This document shows positions 9,201-16,742 of a DNA stretch of 30,521 nucleotides, one piece after another. Origin of the DNA: a virus; IMG/VR virus record IMGVR_UViG_3300005747_000545, positions 1-30,521 of that record; one strand, written 5' to 3'. The notes beneath the pieces are model-generated. The model saw only the letters and a program-made list of their open reading frames with translations. It was not told where the DNA came from and did not search any database. Made by a program: the position numbers and the translations under genes. Numbering within the stretch: position 1 is the stretch's first letter; each line of letters begins with the position of its first letter.

Positions 9201-11069
9201 CCCGGACCCCTCACTGAGGTTGAAGTCTAGTTTTGAGTCAGGTGCACGGATTTTAGCTGAACGACCTTGTAGCGCCCAGCGATACATATATGCGGGATTC
9301 GCCGCTGGAACCATAAACTCTGAAGGATCACTATCTACTGTGATAGATGAAGGGTTGTCAATATCGTCAACACCCGCTGGGTTATTCATTACGAATGTGC
9401 GAATGCCTTCTAACCAAGAATCATAAGTACTGTTATCACTGTCAATGCTTTTTAGATACGCATCAGAATCTGATTCCCCACCCGATTGAGAATAACTGAG
9501 AGACAGGTTATCACCCCAATTAGCATAATTCCAAGGAGGTGTGTAGGCTTGGGCAATTGCTGAGAAGCCTTCAATCTGACCATTCAGCTGCTCACTGGCT
9601 TTAATGCTGATAGCAACCAGAGAGATGCCCCCTAACTTGACAGGAGGTGTTTCATTATCAATGGATGTCAGGAACAGGTATACGGATTTATCAAAACGTC
9701 GCCCTTCCCTGCGTGAATCATAAGGTTCGTTTCTACGAACACCAACCGAGTAAACACTTTTAGTTAGTTTCTTTAACCCAAAGGTTGCTCGGAAAGGCTC
9801 ACTGCCTCCGTTACCACCTTGTTTGAACGAATTCTTTATTATGGTGCTGGGACCGAGAGTGTAGGTGTTAATTACAGGATCGTCGTACCACGTTTCATCG
9901 TCAAACATTCCACCGGCTATTACTTCAGGAGTTACTAGAGTTCTTCTCAGAGTAATACCGTTAGCGGCAAATTCTTTATACACTTTAGTAAGAGGGTTCC
10001 ATCTGAACGTACCGGGACTGGTTTGCCTACATACGTATAAATCTGGATCAAAAGAACCCGACTCTTTCACCACTAACCCGTTCAGAGGTTTATTACTTGT
10101 AAAATAATCCGTACCTATCTTAGAAGGTACTTTATTACCTACAGTATTAATATCACCTTTGGTATTTAAATCACTCTCATTAGGTACGTACTCCATATCC
10201 AACAGAGTATATGTACCTCCGTCTAAATAACCAGCACCGGGCGCTCCGTCATGTCTGAATGTAATTTGGTGATACGCTTCTTCGTGGACATATTCACCAT
10301 CGTTTTTAACCCCATAAAGCCCTTGAGGGAAATCAATTGTGGCGCTAACTTCTGAGCCGGATTGAGCAACGGTTCTCGTTACGTATACACCTCTCGGTGT
10401 GATGCCAGTCGCAGAGGATGTCTCTGTTTTAATTAAAGGGGTCTCAACACTTATGTTCTCTTGGAAAACATCATTAGGGTATAGTGTTAGCGGGGTTCTG
10501 TTATCCAACCCGTCGTAAATTTCCAACTCATAGTTAGGGTCACCGTTTTCATCAACGAATGAATCAAGCGAGGTGTCACCAATCTTGAAATCAGACAACG
10601 ACATTGGGGAGTACCCAAACAGATACAATGCTCGGATATATTCATCTTCACCTTCTTGGAAAATCCAAGGTTGTGCAGCGAGAGGGGGAGTTACACGGTG
10701 CCTACCTAATACAGAAGGGACGGGTGAATACTTATTAAATGCGTTTGATACACCAGTAAGAGAATATGACTCCCCCGGCTTATCGCCAATATTACCTAAA
10801 AGCTGGCTTGCAAAGTAGTACGACGCAACACCGACTACAATAGAGAAGATGATATACCCTGCTGCTTCCCAACCCTCTTGGGTTGCACGAATCAGGACAC
10901 GATCACCTTCTTTAATCTCATAGTCACCATTACCGATGACTTCACCATCAGTATTAACAACTTCGATATTATCGTCATCGTACCCCTCAACTAGTTCCCT
11001 CGCTTTCTTACCAGCAATGGCAACAATAGTCTTAGGGGCTTTGAAAGGGTTATTCTGGACTTGCAACAT
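3228..11069 (-). CDS. J-like central tail hub / host-specificity protein fused to a fibre-like C-terminus
   Basis: This 2613-aa protein is more than twice the length of lambda gpJ (about 1130 aa). Residues 1-60 look like a beta-grasp-type N-terminal domain ending in IKEGDRVLIRA, and a hydrophobic segment follows at about 71-92 (GYIIFSIVVGVASYYF). Residues about 100-920 form the hub; the region near 654-682 (VYELLSDICSTANGRFIFNN) is typical of J hub domains. Residues about 925-1800 hold a chain of fibronectin-III-like domains, including a duplicated three-domain unit. At about 1860-1935 there is a J-type linker with repeated ITETQIANDAITTPKI-like segments. The rest is a repetitive beta fibre, with GVYG repeats at about 2371-2475 and a C-terminus ending WIAFGY, like gp53-type fibre tips. 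The gene starts within the end of the NlpC gene (20-nt overlap). The product should cap the tube and contact the host. Confidence 0.92.
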   Translation of the reverse strand: MLQVQNNPFKAPKTIVAIAGKKARELVEGYDDDNIEVVNTDGEVIGNGDYEIKEGDRVLIRATQEGWEAAGYIIFSIVVGVASYYFASQLLGNIGDKPGESYSLTGVSNAFNKYSPVPSVLGRHRVTPPLAAQPWIFQEGEDEYIRALYLFGYSPMSLSDFKIGDTSLDSFVDENGDPNYELEIYDGLDNRTPLTLYPNDVFQENISVETPLIKTETSSATGITPRGVYVTRTVAQSGSEVSATIDFPQGLYGVKNDGEYVHEEAYHQITFRHDGAPGAGYLDGGTYTLLDMEYVPNESDLNTKGDINTVGNKVPSKIGTDYFTSNKPLNGLVVKESGSFDPDLYVCRQTSPGTFRWNPLTKVYKEFAANGITLRRTLVTPEVIAGGMFDDETWYDDPVINTYTLGPSTIIKNSFKQGGNGGSEPFRATFGLKKLTKSVYSVGVRRNEPYDSRREGRRFDKSVYLFLTSIDNETPPVKLGGISLVAISIKASEQLNGQIEGFSAIAQAYTPPWNYANWGDNLSLSYSQSGGESDSDAYLKSIDSDNSTYDSWLEGIRTFVMNNPAGVDDIDNPSSITVDSDPSEFMVPAANPAYMYRWALQGRSAKIRAPDSKLDFNLSEGSGSLEEFRQYCNTPNVVGYDVGAAPSAKRNFECNAVVDYKTTVYELLSDICSTANGRFIFNNGKYGVSLDKAKDFSVQLFTDDNAEITSKKEFLDQIDGYQVRFKDETDDNYEQNEFPVINPLKKTDLGNDYENIELWGVTNPAQAQYLARTKFKSRYVRSQTFDITTDIDGIVCQTGDRISIQNQKLLRGITGARIAEVSGDVITLDEPVVFDPGENYGIVVRNADGTVHTAVSITNPGVTTAQFTAVGHSGVVGDLVSVGQSGIETTELMVVDIEYDNDLRARLTAIPYVESLYDNDNVIDETPPGINIPYPDNVRHDAPVITGVSLIDQRARDDRGKVYSSIRLSIVSPFIKNALNPQFEVYYSYVKDGTTQKIPEIYAGRVPTSAGSFLLQNLELGEYTFRVRTVSNTGESDFTSYTYTLSYDPARVPDVGTVTGIELINRQNNAGDIEDDEVVHYFFGEDAKFRWRLNALNNSEEIGSETFGADSGAQDVYFEDYQVVIAEKKTVNINFPTPQTITTYIPRREEIVAQPAYTYTYEDNLEDGNGVATRSFRIAVKARGSENQESQQAFLDVKNPAPEIPQNFTASVNFTEVSFGATKPTDADITAFEIYVSTISGFDPELQDPTYSGPYQSPVTLVNLEADRTFYVRARYVDTFGEGEFTDQISFATQQPSGVDITPPTAPDNLVVTIGTQGKNYLQTSFAELSWDAAFDDSGELFYEVEHGLVSATKPTVATTKDTTYIIPYIDVDNDYKFRVRAVDYSGNTSAWTGYSTVSAGTVYDAPPGAGITLVGGGTEFSGRDAEFIIEQPEIPDQENFKGYVVTVKDGATVLRTEEVSNPFYSYTYEKNVNDGGPRRTFTVEVYSTTTDGQTGATSSITVTNPAPVASNVTIEPRVGALVVRYDEPTDTDFKGTRLYLSETSPVTINDTNLKYNGPEYNPSFITGLNLNQQYYVTVVPYDVFGAGTPTANLSVVTLTNEDITPPVAPSNLVLSQELTEDNLSATVKLEASWDAGSDDSGNFYYYVTFTSANDVRTLVTEDTSTSLMPAIIGDTYTVTVKSLDYSGNESTSSISDTIAIVGSSTSPGATTNETVTGFLNKVKLTWDNPTTSNFLQTKVYRGTTAGFTANAGSLIAETRNTVYVDIDVSNGTDYYYKLQPVSASGTNGTLSAAVGPATPFTMSPLNIDDYMDDETIEAVKFADGIEPVSIVASLPNPVGYTGPKTVLLTSDSKLYRYDASVPEWTKKVDTTELDGEITETQIANDAITTPKILAGNIVTSHMTAGGIDADRLVANSIEAGQISTGALSAAVIRGDIIQTAASGARVQLDKFNGIRVYNASSQQTAHISNDGSGFLGRNGTYPVISWDTAGQVQIPGELLVSEIDADLITTGTLDAGVVNVTNLNADNINSGTITSIDITGTNITGTSTITGAIIRTSATNPKVQMDSGNGLFVTSAAGNVTFNADINGAISIGSVNPITIDTAGNVTVTAAVSVTGSISGNTIRSRAGADSSGVYYVQLTDGTTPFRLWDGTTTLIEMTQVGNMITSGNIYSTGKESLYDPTNGYWIGSSGTVSIGKKTGSAAGTGSGMVWDGTSLYIGGDSYFEGTLTATTVDTSGISVGTIKIDSTNGIYSTTNNFQLTPAGDLTISGDITASDITGSTLTGGTIQTSSGLGERLVITSSQSIWYDSSNNTILSIGFGGNKLGLGDTAVLEINTNTSSYRNGVSVLSANIYPAIQAINTNGSSTAVSGLSNGGGIGVFGRTSSGDGTGVAGIMGSNLSTGYAVYGDTSSGTGVFGASGSGIGARGQSSTNIGVYGKSTSNVGVYGESSSSYGVYGNSSSSHAVYGETGVSGGAAVFADSTSSASSAVACLNSGSGVPIRFFTSSLPSASSFSNSFTTTGNNVYWSNGSSWTKMNGSVSSLDYQTGSFDTSGGNPDTGTVSLSFPNGCFGVWLSAAGTGQGTMAVTAYSNTQFSYNVDGGRSPVTWIAFGY
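3648..3960 (-). repeat. GVYG-type glycine/serine peptide repeats in the J-like protein
   Basis: About 100 residues near the end of the J-like protein are built from units of 8-10 residues such as GVYGKSTSN, GVYGESSSSY and GVYGNSSSSH, with degenerate upstream copies (GVFGRTSSG, AVYGDTSSG, GVFGASGSG, GARGQSSTN). The spacing suggests a regular beta-helix or a glycine-rich packed structure in a trimeric fibre. The codons differ between copies, so this is a protein-level repeat rather than a recent DNA duplication. Confidence 0.85.
5960..7915 (-). repeat. Duplicated three-domain unit (FN3-like) in the J-like protein
   Basis: Two consecutive units, about 7915-6865 and 6864-5960, align along their length. 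Matching landmarks, in order, are YTYEDNLEDG with YTYEKNVNDG, VKNPAPEI with VTNPAPVA, YVDTFGEGEFT with YDVFGAGTPT, DITPPTAPDNLVV with DITPPVAPSNLVL, WDAAFDDSG with WDAGSDDSG, and VDYSGNTS with LDYSGNES. The order is preserved, so an ancestral block of three beta-sandwich domains was duplicated as a unit. The copies are now well diverged. Confidence 0.8.
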
Positions 11070-11490
11070 ATCTGTAGAAACCTTCTATTTTGTAATTTTC
11101 GTATCTTTCTATACAACTTTTAGACTTAATCTTTGCGTGGAGCATTACGCCGGGTTTTAATACTATCCCCATGTGAAATGGGACACCACGGTATTTAATT
11201 AAGACAATATCTCCCGTATTAGGTTTGCTAACTTCTTGAAATCGCTTATAATACTCTTCAGAATAGTGGTTATATAATTGCTCCGCGCTTTCTCTGTCTC
11301 TTGTTGGGAGGAACCCCAAGTCAATACCGTATACATCCCTGTAATATAGATACACCAAACCAACACAATCACAAGCATCGTATCCCCTAGCTCCTTTGAC
11401 CCAAGGGATGCCCACATACTTAGAAACCACCGGGGAAGAGGGTAGGGGTGACAAAGTCTCTAGGGATGGTTTGTTGCAGAATGGGTTCAT
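11050..11490 (-). CDS. NlpC/P60-family cysteine peptidase, tail assembly protein (lambda K-like)
   Basis: This 146-aa protein has an NlpC/P60 catalytic core. C42 lies in DACDCVGLVY, H106 in GVPFHMGIVL, and a third polar residue, H118, in VMLHAKIKS. Before the core is GIPWVKGARGYDACDC, the entry motif typical of tail K proteins. NlpC/P60 peptidases cleave peptidoglycan stem peptides. In phage tails they sit at the tip and help open the cell wall during DNA entry or take part in tip assembly. The JAB domain of lambda K is absent. The chosen ATG gives a 71-nt overlap with the upstream L-like gene. A shorter start at the GTG at 11430 would still keep the core, but I see no ribosome-binding site there. 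The 3' end overlaps the J-like gene by 20 nt. Confidence 0.88.
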   Translation of the reverse strand: MNPFCNKPSLETLSPLPSSPVVSKYVGIPWVKGARGYDACDCVGLVYLYYRDVYGIDLGFLPTRDRESAEQLYNHYSEEYYKRFQEVSKPNTGDIVLIKYRGVPFHMGIVLKPGVMLHAKIKSKSCIERYENYKIEGFYRYVASPE

Positions 11491-11926
11491 AAGTTAGCGA
11501 AGCCTGAATAGTAGTGTCTTGAAATGAAATATCAGAAACCTGAAATTCAAAAGGACCATACTCGGGTTCTGGTCCGTAGCCGGGGTTACCAACCTTAGAC
11601 GCAAGGATATACTCCAGCTTTACAATGGGTTTCTCTAGGGCTAATTGAAATTTAGCAACAAGGTCAGCATCACCAAGGTCCGCTGTCAGAGTAACTCTCG
11701 GTGGGCTATCTGAGGATGAGCCGGGGGCACCAATCAAGAACTCCCCTGCTGTGTAAGTATTTCCATCAAACACAACGTCATCAAACGCTTTCACATAACG
11801 CATTACTTCTGTTGTGGGTGAGGCATACGTGCCCGTCTTAACGGTGACCGTCAGTAGAGGGTGTAATACGTCAGTAAAATCTCTTGAGTTGATTTGACTG
11901 AGTAGGTCTGTTGATAAATCAGGCAT
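11420..11926 (-). CDS. Minor tail-tip protein (lambda L-like, DUF1833-type)
   Basis: This 168-aa protein sits in the L position, between an M-like gene and the NlpC gene. It has the pattern I associate with DUF1833 tail proteins: LLTVTVKTG near residue 24, a strand with FDGNTYTAGEFLIG, PPRVTLTADLGDADLVAKF in the middle, and the end motif FVTPTLFPGGF, close to the family's terminal FPGLF. Lambda L proteins bind an iron-sulphur cluster through a C-terminal Cys-containing domain. This protein has no cysteine and is shorter, so it probably corresponds only to the hub-joining part. It would link the distal tail ring to the J-like hub. The start overlaps the upstream stop by 8 nt. Confidence 0.75.
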   Translation of the reverse strand: MPDLSTDLLSQINSRDFTDVLHPLLTVTVKTGTYASPTTEVMRYVKAFDDVVFDGNTYTAGEFLIGAPGSSSDSPPRVTLTADLGDADLVAKFQLALEKPIVKLEYILASKVGNPGYGPEPEYGPFEFQVSDISFQDTTIQASLTYEPILQQTIPRDFVTPTLFPGGF

Positions 11927-12269
11927 TTGTAAAAACTAGAAATTCCAAGTTTGCTGTGAATTGGTCACAAGACACAGGGCTAATAGCGGGAGGGGCGGTA
12001 AATTGGAAATACTCATTGGTTAATGACGTGGGGCGTTTCCAAAGAAACCGAGTGATACCATTAGATAACGTATCCTTGTAGTAAGTTTCTAAAGTTTGAA
12101 CCTGTTCTTCAGTTAGAAATACAGTTCCTGTCACTTTAATGGGTGGGTTTCTATATAAATTACGGAGCTTTGGTCTACCGTTATAGCTACCTCTTAGAAC
12201 ACCATCAAAACGTTGTTCGTTATAACCGTTAATCATTAAGCTCTGAGGAAGCGTTACTGGCCAACTCAT
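11919..12269 (-). CDS. Minor tail protein (lambda M-like, distal tail)
   Basis: This 116-aa protein begins WPVTLPQSLMINGYNEQRFD. It continues with PKLRNLYRNPPIKVTGTVFL and TEEQVQTLETYYKDTL, then FLWKRPTS and a hydrophobic strand near the end. This is the signature of small tail proteins coded right after the tape measure gene in lambda-like tails. They form part of the distal tail ring. The ATG overlaps the tape measure stop as ATGA, so translation is coupled, and a GGGG tract just upstream may serve as a ribosome-binding site. No membrane segment or enzyme motif is visible. Confidence 0.75.
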   Translation of the reverse strand: MSWPVTLPQSLMINGYNEQRFDGVLRGSYNGRPKLRNLYRNPPIKVTGTVFLTEEQVQTLETYYKDTLSNGITRFLWKRPTSLTNEYFQFTAPPAISPVSCDQFTANLEFLVFTNA

Positions 12270-15200
12270 CGGATACCCCCTTGTCTTCTAATACCATAAT
12301 TAGCCTTAAAGTCTCTATCAAATTCACCAGTGGTGATGGCGTTCTTAACCGCGTCTTTGATAAGAACTTGGATACTTGTACTACCGTCCGGGTTCATACC
12401 CTCTGTAACCTCCACAGGAGCGCCTGAGCCGCGTTGGTCAATAACTTGAACCGTCGTACTACCACCACCTGTAGCGGCCCCCACAACGCCTCCCATAGCG
12501 AATCCGGGCATCTTACCTTGGTTCATCATGTTCATCATACCCACCCCGTACTTTCTTACGGCTTTAGCGTTCATTACGAACTCACCATTTGAGAGATTTG
12601 CAGGAATTGAGTCAGAGGTGTTTGACCCCGGCCCACGCACATAGCCACCTGTTGCATAATTTGCATTATCAATAGCGGCTATTTGAGCGCCAACAGCAGC
12701 AGCAATAAATCCAGCGGTAACCATTCCTGTAACACCGCCCTCATCCGCACTGTACGCCTTGATTACAGCAAGGGCACCCGCAATGGTGGCTTGGGTTTTA
12801 GCAAATTTCTTATACTTCTCAGAAGATTCACCATACCTTTCTTTAAGGGACGCATCAAAACCGGACATTAAATCTTGAAGACCTGTCAAGGTTGTTTCAA
12901 GACCTCCCATATTTTTAGTTCTATCACTGAAGGTTAATACGCTTTCTCCCAATTTCAAGAACCCGCTGGACAAGTCTGAACTCAGTACGTTACTAAGACC
13001 AGATAAAGTACCAACAAGGTTTTGAACAACAAGGTCAAGACCCGATAATTTACCAATAGGTACTTTCGCAGCCTCCGCAATTGTCCTAAACAACTCAATA
13101 GCACCTGATCTTTCAGCATCAGGGAACAGACCTACAAACTTCTCAGCAAACTGGTCTACTGCGTTATCAAGACCTGCTGAATCCTTTCCAAATTGAACAG
13201 CTAGTCTTTCTAACAGTGATCTAGCGTCAGCCTCAACAGACCCTGCAATTTTATCAAATGTGATTGCGGAAGAAGGAACATTCACACGCAAATTAGTCAT
13301 AGCGTTTTCAATATTCTGACTGGCTATTCCGGCATAATCTGTTGCCTCTTGAACGCTCACTCCCTCAAGTAACAACTTAACATCTATAGCGGGGTTCTTT
13401 TTAGCGACTTCTTCAATGAGGTTTCCAATTTGAATATACTTATCTGAAATCTTTTCAACCGGTCCTTTACTGCTCTCATGTAGTGTAGGAGCAATAGCTA
13501 ATAATTTGTTCAGGTTTTCTTGGTTAGCTAATGTCTCAGCAAACACATCTTTCACTTCTTGAGCAGAGCCGTATATCTTAGCGTAAGAAGCTACTTGTTC
13601 ATCTAACAACCCTGCGTATTGCTTGGCTGCTTCTGTGGAGAAATCACCGGCAGTGGCCACACCACTAACCGATTGCAGTTCTTTAAATCCGTCAACGGCT
13701 TCATTTATCTTATCAGTGACGTTAGCGATAGGTGCAAGAATAGGGTTAGTTTTTGCAAACGCCTTTTTAAACGCATTATATTGCTCTGTCAATCTAGCTA
13801 GGAATTGCTCGTAGGTTTCCCCCGCCTTGGCATTCTTTTCAAAATACTCCTTGAGTGCATTATTTCTAACCTCTTCGTTTATGTCCGATAAGGTAATACC
13901 AAGCAACTCACCCATTGAGTTCAATCGTTCCATGTTAGCCGCAGCAGTTGAAAACTTCTTACTGTCAGGAAGTAATTTATTCAACTCGCTCATGCTTTCA
14001 CCCAAGGCTTTACTCAAGGTCTTAGCGAGGGATTTAGCAGCAGTCTCTGCTTCTTCAGCCTGACCTTCAAACTTCTTAAGGAGTATTTCAGTTGCTTTAA
14101 TTTGAGCATTGAAGTTTTTCATTCTATCGGAGTCCGTAGAAGAAACCCGTCTACCTCTACGACCAACTTTATCCATTGAAGAATTTAGCTGGGATTTCTC
14201 TAATAGTAATTGAGTTCTAAGTGCCTCTAATTGAGCTTTGTTTAATTCTTCATATTGATCAACGTAGTTTCTTACTGCCTTACTACCTTCTAATTCAAAT
14301 AAAGAACTCACAATTGAAGCTATACCGGAAGCAGTAGCCACCACGTAACCGTTTAATTTACTGAAAATATTACCAATGGATTTAGCAGCGGGCACCACTC
14401 CTGACTTTAGCACACTCCACATTTTGTTGAAATAAGTTACTAGACCTTTTGCTCTCACTGCCAGCGTAACCACCCACTTGATGATTCTCACAAAAGGCAG
14501 CATCAATAGGGCTACACCAATAGCTTTGATAATGATTTTAATCGTGTCAAAGTGTTTCTTTATGAACTGAACAGTCGCGTCGATGGCGGTGAATACCCAA
14601 CCTATAATTTTAGCAAACGTACCAAAATATTCTTCTGGATTGTCAGCTATTACTTTTAATCCTTCCGCGATAGTTTTAAGGGTATTTTCTAGCTTTTTAG
14701 CAATACCAGCGGAATTAGCAATACCTGATACAATGGTTCTAAGGTGTAGCCCGATTGCATCATACTGACCGCTTGCGCTTCTAGCAGCCTCAGTCGCCCC
14801 GTTCTGAAGCGTATTGAGTTTCTCCATGATGACAGCATTAGCTTCACCAAATCTCAATTGACGACGTAGTGACGCAATACGCTCTCTTTCCTGAACACTC
14901 AATACAATACCAGTCTTACGTAAACTATCGAAGTTGCGTACCGGGTCTTCTAATAATCTACCTAGTTTCTTAGTGTTCTGTACTAAATCACCACCAAGGA
15001 CTTCTGTAAGACCTTGAGCAGCAGTCAAGATACTCTTGAAGCTCTTTGACCCATTAGCGGCGGCGGATGGGAATAACATTAAAGCGGCACCGGCTTTCTC
15101 AAAATCTTCAAATCCGCCTAGAGTTAATCCATCCAACTCCTTAGCAAATTTTGCAATTTGACCAGCAGAGAAGAGAGCATCGTCGCCTTGTGCGTCGATA

Positions 15201-16693
15201 ATACCGCTAAGACGCTTCATTCTCTCTTGGGTAGAAACAGCAACCTTGCCTAGTTTTACTGTGCTGACAGAAATAGCTGTAATTGCACCAATTGCTGCGG
15301 CAATACCAACAGTGTTTCGACCAAACAGGGTTTTAATAGCAACCAGTCGAGAAGCAAGACCATTTAGCGGACCATACACGATCTTAGCTACCTGTGCGGT
15401 TCTTTGCAACGTACTATTAAACTTACCAGTCTCACCGGAAGCCTCGCGCATTCTCAACTTAACTTCGTTGAGTACGTCCTTTCTACGTTGGTCTGCCCGA
15501 GTAGCCTCCACACTGCCGCTCTTATACTTACGCATTGCCCTAATGTAATTAGCTGTGGCACTACGGAGCTTGTTAATTAACTGAAGCTCACGCTCCTGAG
15601 ACAAACCTAGCGTTTTAATACTAGCTTCTGTTTGGGAGTATGTACGCAACGCACCCTTACTTGCTACAATAATTTGCTTCTTACTGGTTTGGGCATTCTT
15701 AGCTCTACGACTTTCACTAGCGGCTATTCTTTCATTGCTGTTAAGTTGCTCTTGTGCAGCTTTTTGAATTGCTCTGCGGGATTTTTCAATCTCCGTCTGT
15801 TCAATTTTAGCAGCGCGTTGTGCAGCCTTTGTTGCCATTTCTTCAGCTTTAACTTTTTCCTTAGCCGCCTTTTCAGCGACCTTTGCGGCTAATGCTTCAG
15901 CTTTACTTTTCTCTTTAGCAATCCGCTCGGCTTCTTTCTTGGCCGCAGTCGAACTCTTCTGAATGGCAGCTAGGCGTTGTTCAGAATCCTTGATTGTGTT
16001 AACAATGTCGTTGTAAGCCTTGCCGGTAAGGGCACCCTTCTTAACAGCTTCGTTGTAACGATTTCTCTGTGCTTCAATTGCCTTTAGTATATTGGCCGCT
16101 TCCTTATCTCCAGACGCAACACCAGAGAAACGATCCATTGTTTTGTCCACACCACGATTGAATCCTCGACGTTTGTTCTCATCACGCTCTTGATTCTTCT
16201 GTTCTTTTAGGGCCAGCTTAACTTTCTGAATCGCCTCGTGTCGTTTCTCATCAGCTTTAACCGCTTCTAGGCTATTCTTACCGTGTGTTTTTACAGCGTT
16301 ATCATAATCTACTGTTGCTTTTGTGACCTGAGAAATCATTTTCTGCTCAAGCGATCTAGCTACGCGAGCATTCTTAATCATTGATATTTGGTCGGTCAGA
16401 CTTCTACCTGACATGCCTAATGCGCGAGTAAGGGCAATCTGCGCCTTCTCAGCGTTCTTTGCTGACTTTGCCTGATCGTCAAATGCTTTTTTGGTTTCTT
16501 TTGCTTTTTTTACAGCCTTGGATTGGACCTCATTGACCTTACCGAAACCTTTTTCTAACTTACCAATTACCTTAGTAAGTTTATCTATGGACGCAGAAAA
16601 CTTATTACCAAAGTTATTAAGCTCCTTGCTGGCATCCTTAATAGACTTAGTATTTAGTTCAATTGTTGCTTGTAGTGAACCCATATCGGCCAT
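12266..16693 (-). CDS. Tail tape measure protein
   Basis: I take the ATG at 16693 as the start because GGAG lies 8 nt before it; a TTG at 16714 in the same frame has no such site. That gives 1475 aa. Residues about 1-430 are highly charged Lys/Ala/Glu helices, as expected of a coiled-coil ruler. A hydrophobic segment at about 459-485 (VGIAAAIGAITAISVS) and a long one at about 694-750 (ALLMLPFVRIIKWVVTL) could insert in the host inner membrane. Near the C-terminus is the typical ATGGYVRGPGSNTSDSIPAN motif with NGEFVMNAKAVRKYG (about 1348-1383). At the usual 0.15 nm per residue the tail would be roughly 220 nm. The stop overlaps the next start as ATGA. Confidence 0.95.
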   Translation of the reverse strand: MADMGSLQATIELNTKSIKDASKELNNFGNKFSASIDKLTKVIGKLEKGFGKVNEVQSKAVKKAKETKKAFDDQAKSAKNAEKAQIALTRALGMSGRSLTDQISMIKNARVARSLEQKMISQVTKATVDYDNAVKTHGKNSLEAVKADEKRHEAIQKVKLALKEQKNQERDENKRRGFNRGVDKTMDRFSGVASGDKEAANILKAIEAQRNRYNEAVKKGALTGKAYNDIVNTIKDSEQRLAAIQKSSTAAKKEAERIAKEKSKAEALAAKVAEKAAKEKVKAEEMATKAAQRAAKIEQTEIEKSRRAIQKAAQEQLNSNERIAASESRRAKNAQTSKKQIIVASKGALRTYSQTEASIKTLGLSQERELQLINKLRSATANYIRAMRKYKSGSVEATRADQRRKDVLNEVKLRMREASGETGKFNSTLQRTAQVAKIVYGPLNGLASRLVAIKTLFGRNTVGIAAAIGAITAISVSTVKLGKVAVSTQERMKRLSGIIDAQGDDALFSAGQIAKFAKELDGLTLGGFEDFEKAGAALMLFPSAAANGSKSFKSILTAAQGLTEVLGGDLVQNTKKLGRLLEDPVRNFDSLRKTGIVLSVQERERIASLRRQLRFGEANAVIMEKLNTLQNGATEAARSASGQYDAIGLHLRTIVSGIANSAGIAKKLENTLKTIAEGLKVIADNPEEYFGTFAKIIGWVFTAIDATVQFIKKHFDTIKIIIKAIGVALLMLPFVRIIKWVVTLAVRAKGLVTYFNKMWSVLKSGVVPAAKSIGNIFSKLNGYVVATASGIASIVSSLFELEGSKAVRNYVDQYEELNKAQLEALRTQLLLEKSQLNSSMDKVGRRGRRVSSTDSDRMKNFNAQIKATEILLKKFEGQAEEAETAAKSLAKTLSKALGESMSELNKLLPDSKKFSTAAANMERLNSMGELLGITLSDINEEVRNNALKEYFEKNAKAGETYEQFLARLTEQYNAFKKAFAKTNPILAPIANVTDKINEAVDGFKELQSVSGVATAGDFSTEAAKQYAGLLDEQVASYAKIYGSAQEVKDVFAETLANQENLNKLLAIAPTLHESSKGPVEKISDKYIQIGNLIEEVAKKNPAIDVKLLLEGVSVQEATDYAGIASQNIENAMTNLRVNVPSSAITFDKIAGSVEADARSLLERLAVQFGKDSAGLDNAVDQFAEKFVGLFPDAERSGAIELFRTIAEAAKVPIGKLSGLDLVVQNLVGTLSGLSNVLSSDLSSGFLKLGESVLTFSDRTKNMGGLETTLTGLQDLMSGFDASLKERYGESSEKYKKFAKTQATIAGALAVIKAYSADEGGVTGMVTAGFIAAAVGAQIAAIDNANYATGGYVRGPGSNTSDSIPANLSNGEFVMNAKAVRKYGVGMMNMMNQGKMPGFAMGGVVGAATGGGSTTVQVIDQRGSGAPVEVTEGMNPDGSTSIQVLIKDAVKNAITTGEFDRDFKANYGIRRQGGIR

Positions 16694-16710
16694 AGCGTAG
16701 TCTCCAATAA

Positions 16711-16742
16711 ACAAAAAGGCAGGGTTTTAACGCCCCGCCTTT
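16711..16742 (-). terminator. Terminator-like hairpin between GT and the tape measure gene
   Basis: On the minus strand a stem of about 10 pairs, with one G-U wobble, joins AAAGGCGGGG and CCCUGCCUUU around an 8-nt loop. It is followed by a U-rich tract (UUUUUGUUU). The GT stop codon lies in the loop, and the hairpin ends about 18 nt before the tape measure start. The structure fits a partial terminator or attenuator that lowers tape measure mRNA relative to the tube protein and chaperone. Confidence 0.6.

Noticed and set aside
11199-11417. 72-codon minus-strand frame with a hydrophobic segment inside the NlpC gene
   Set aside because: It lies fully within a gene with clear catalytic motifs in another frame and has no ribosome-binding site of note; the hydrophobic run is a by-product of the overlapping codons.
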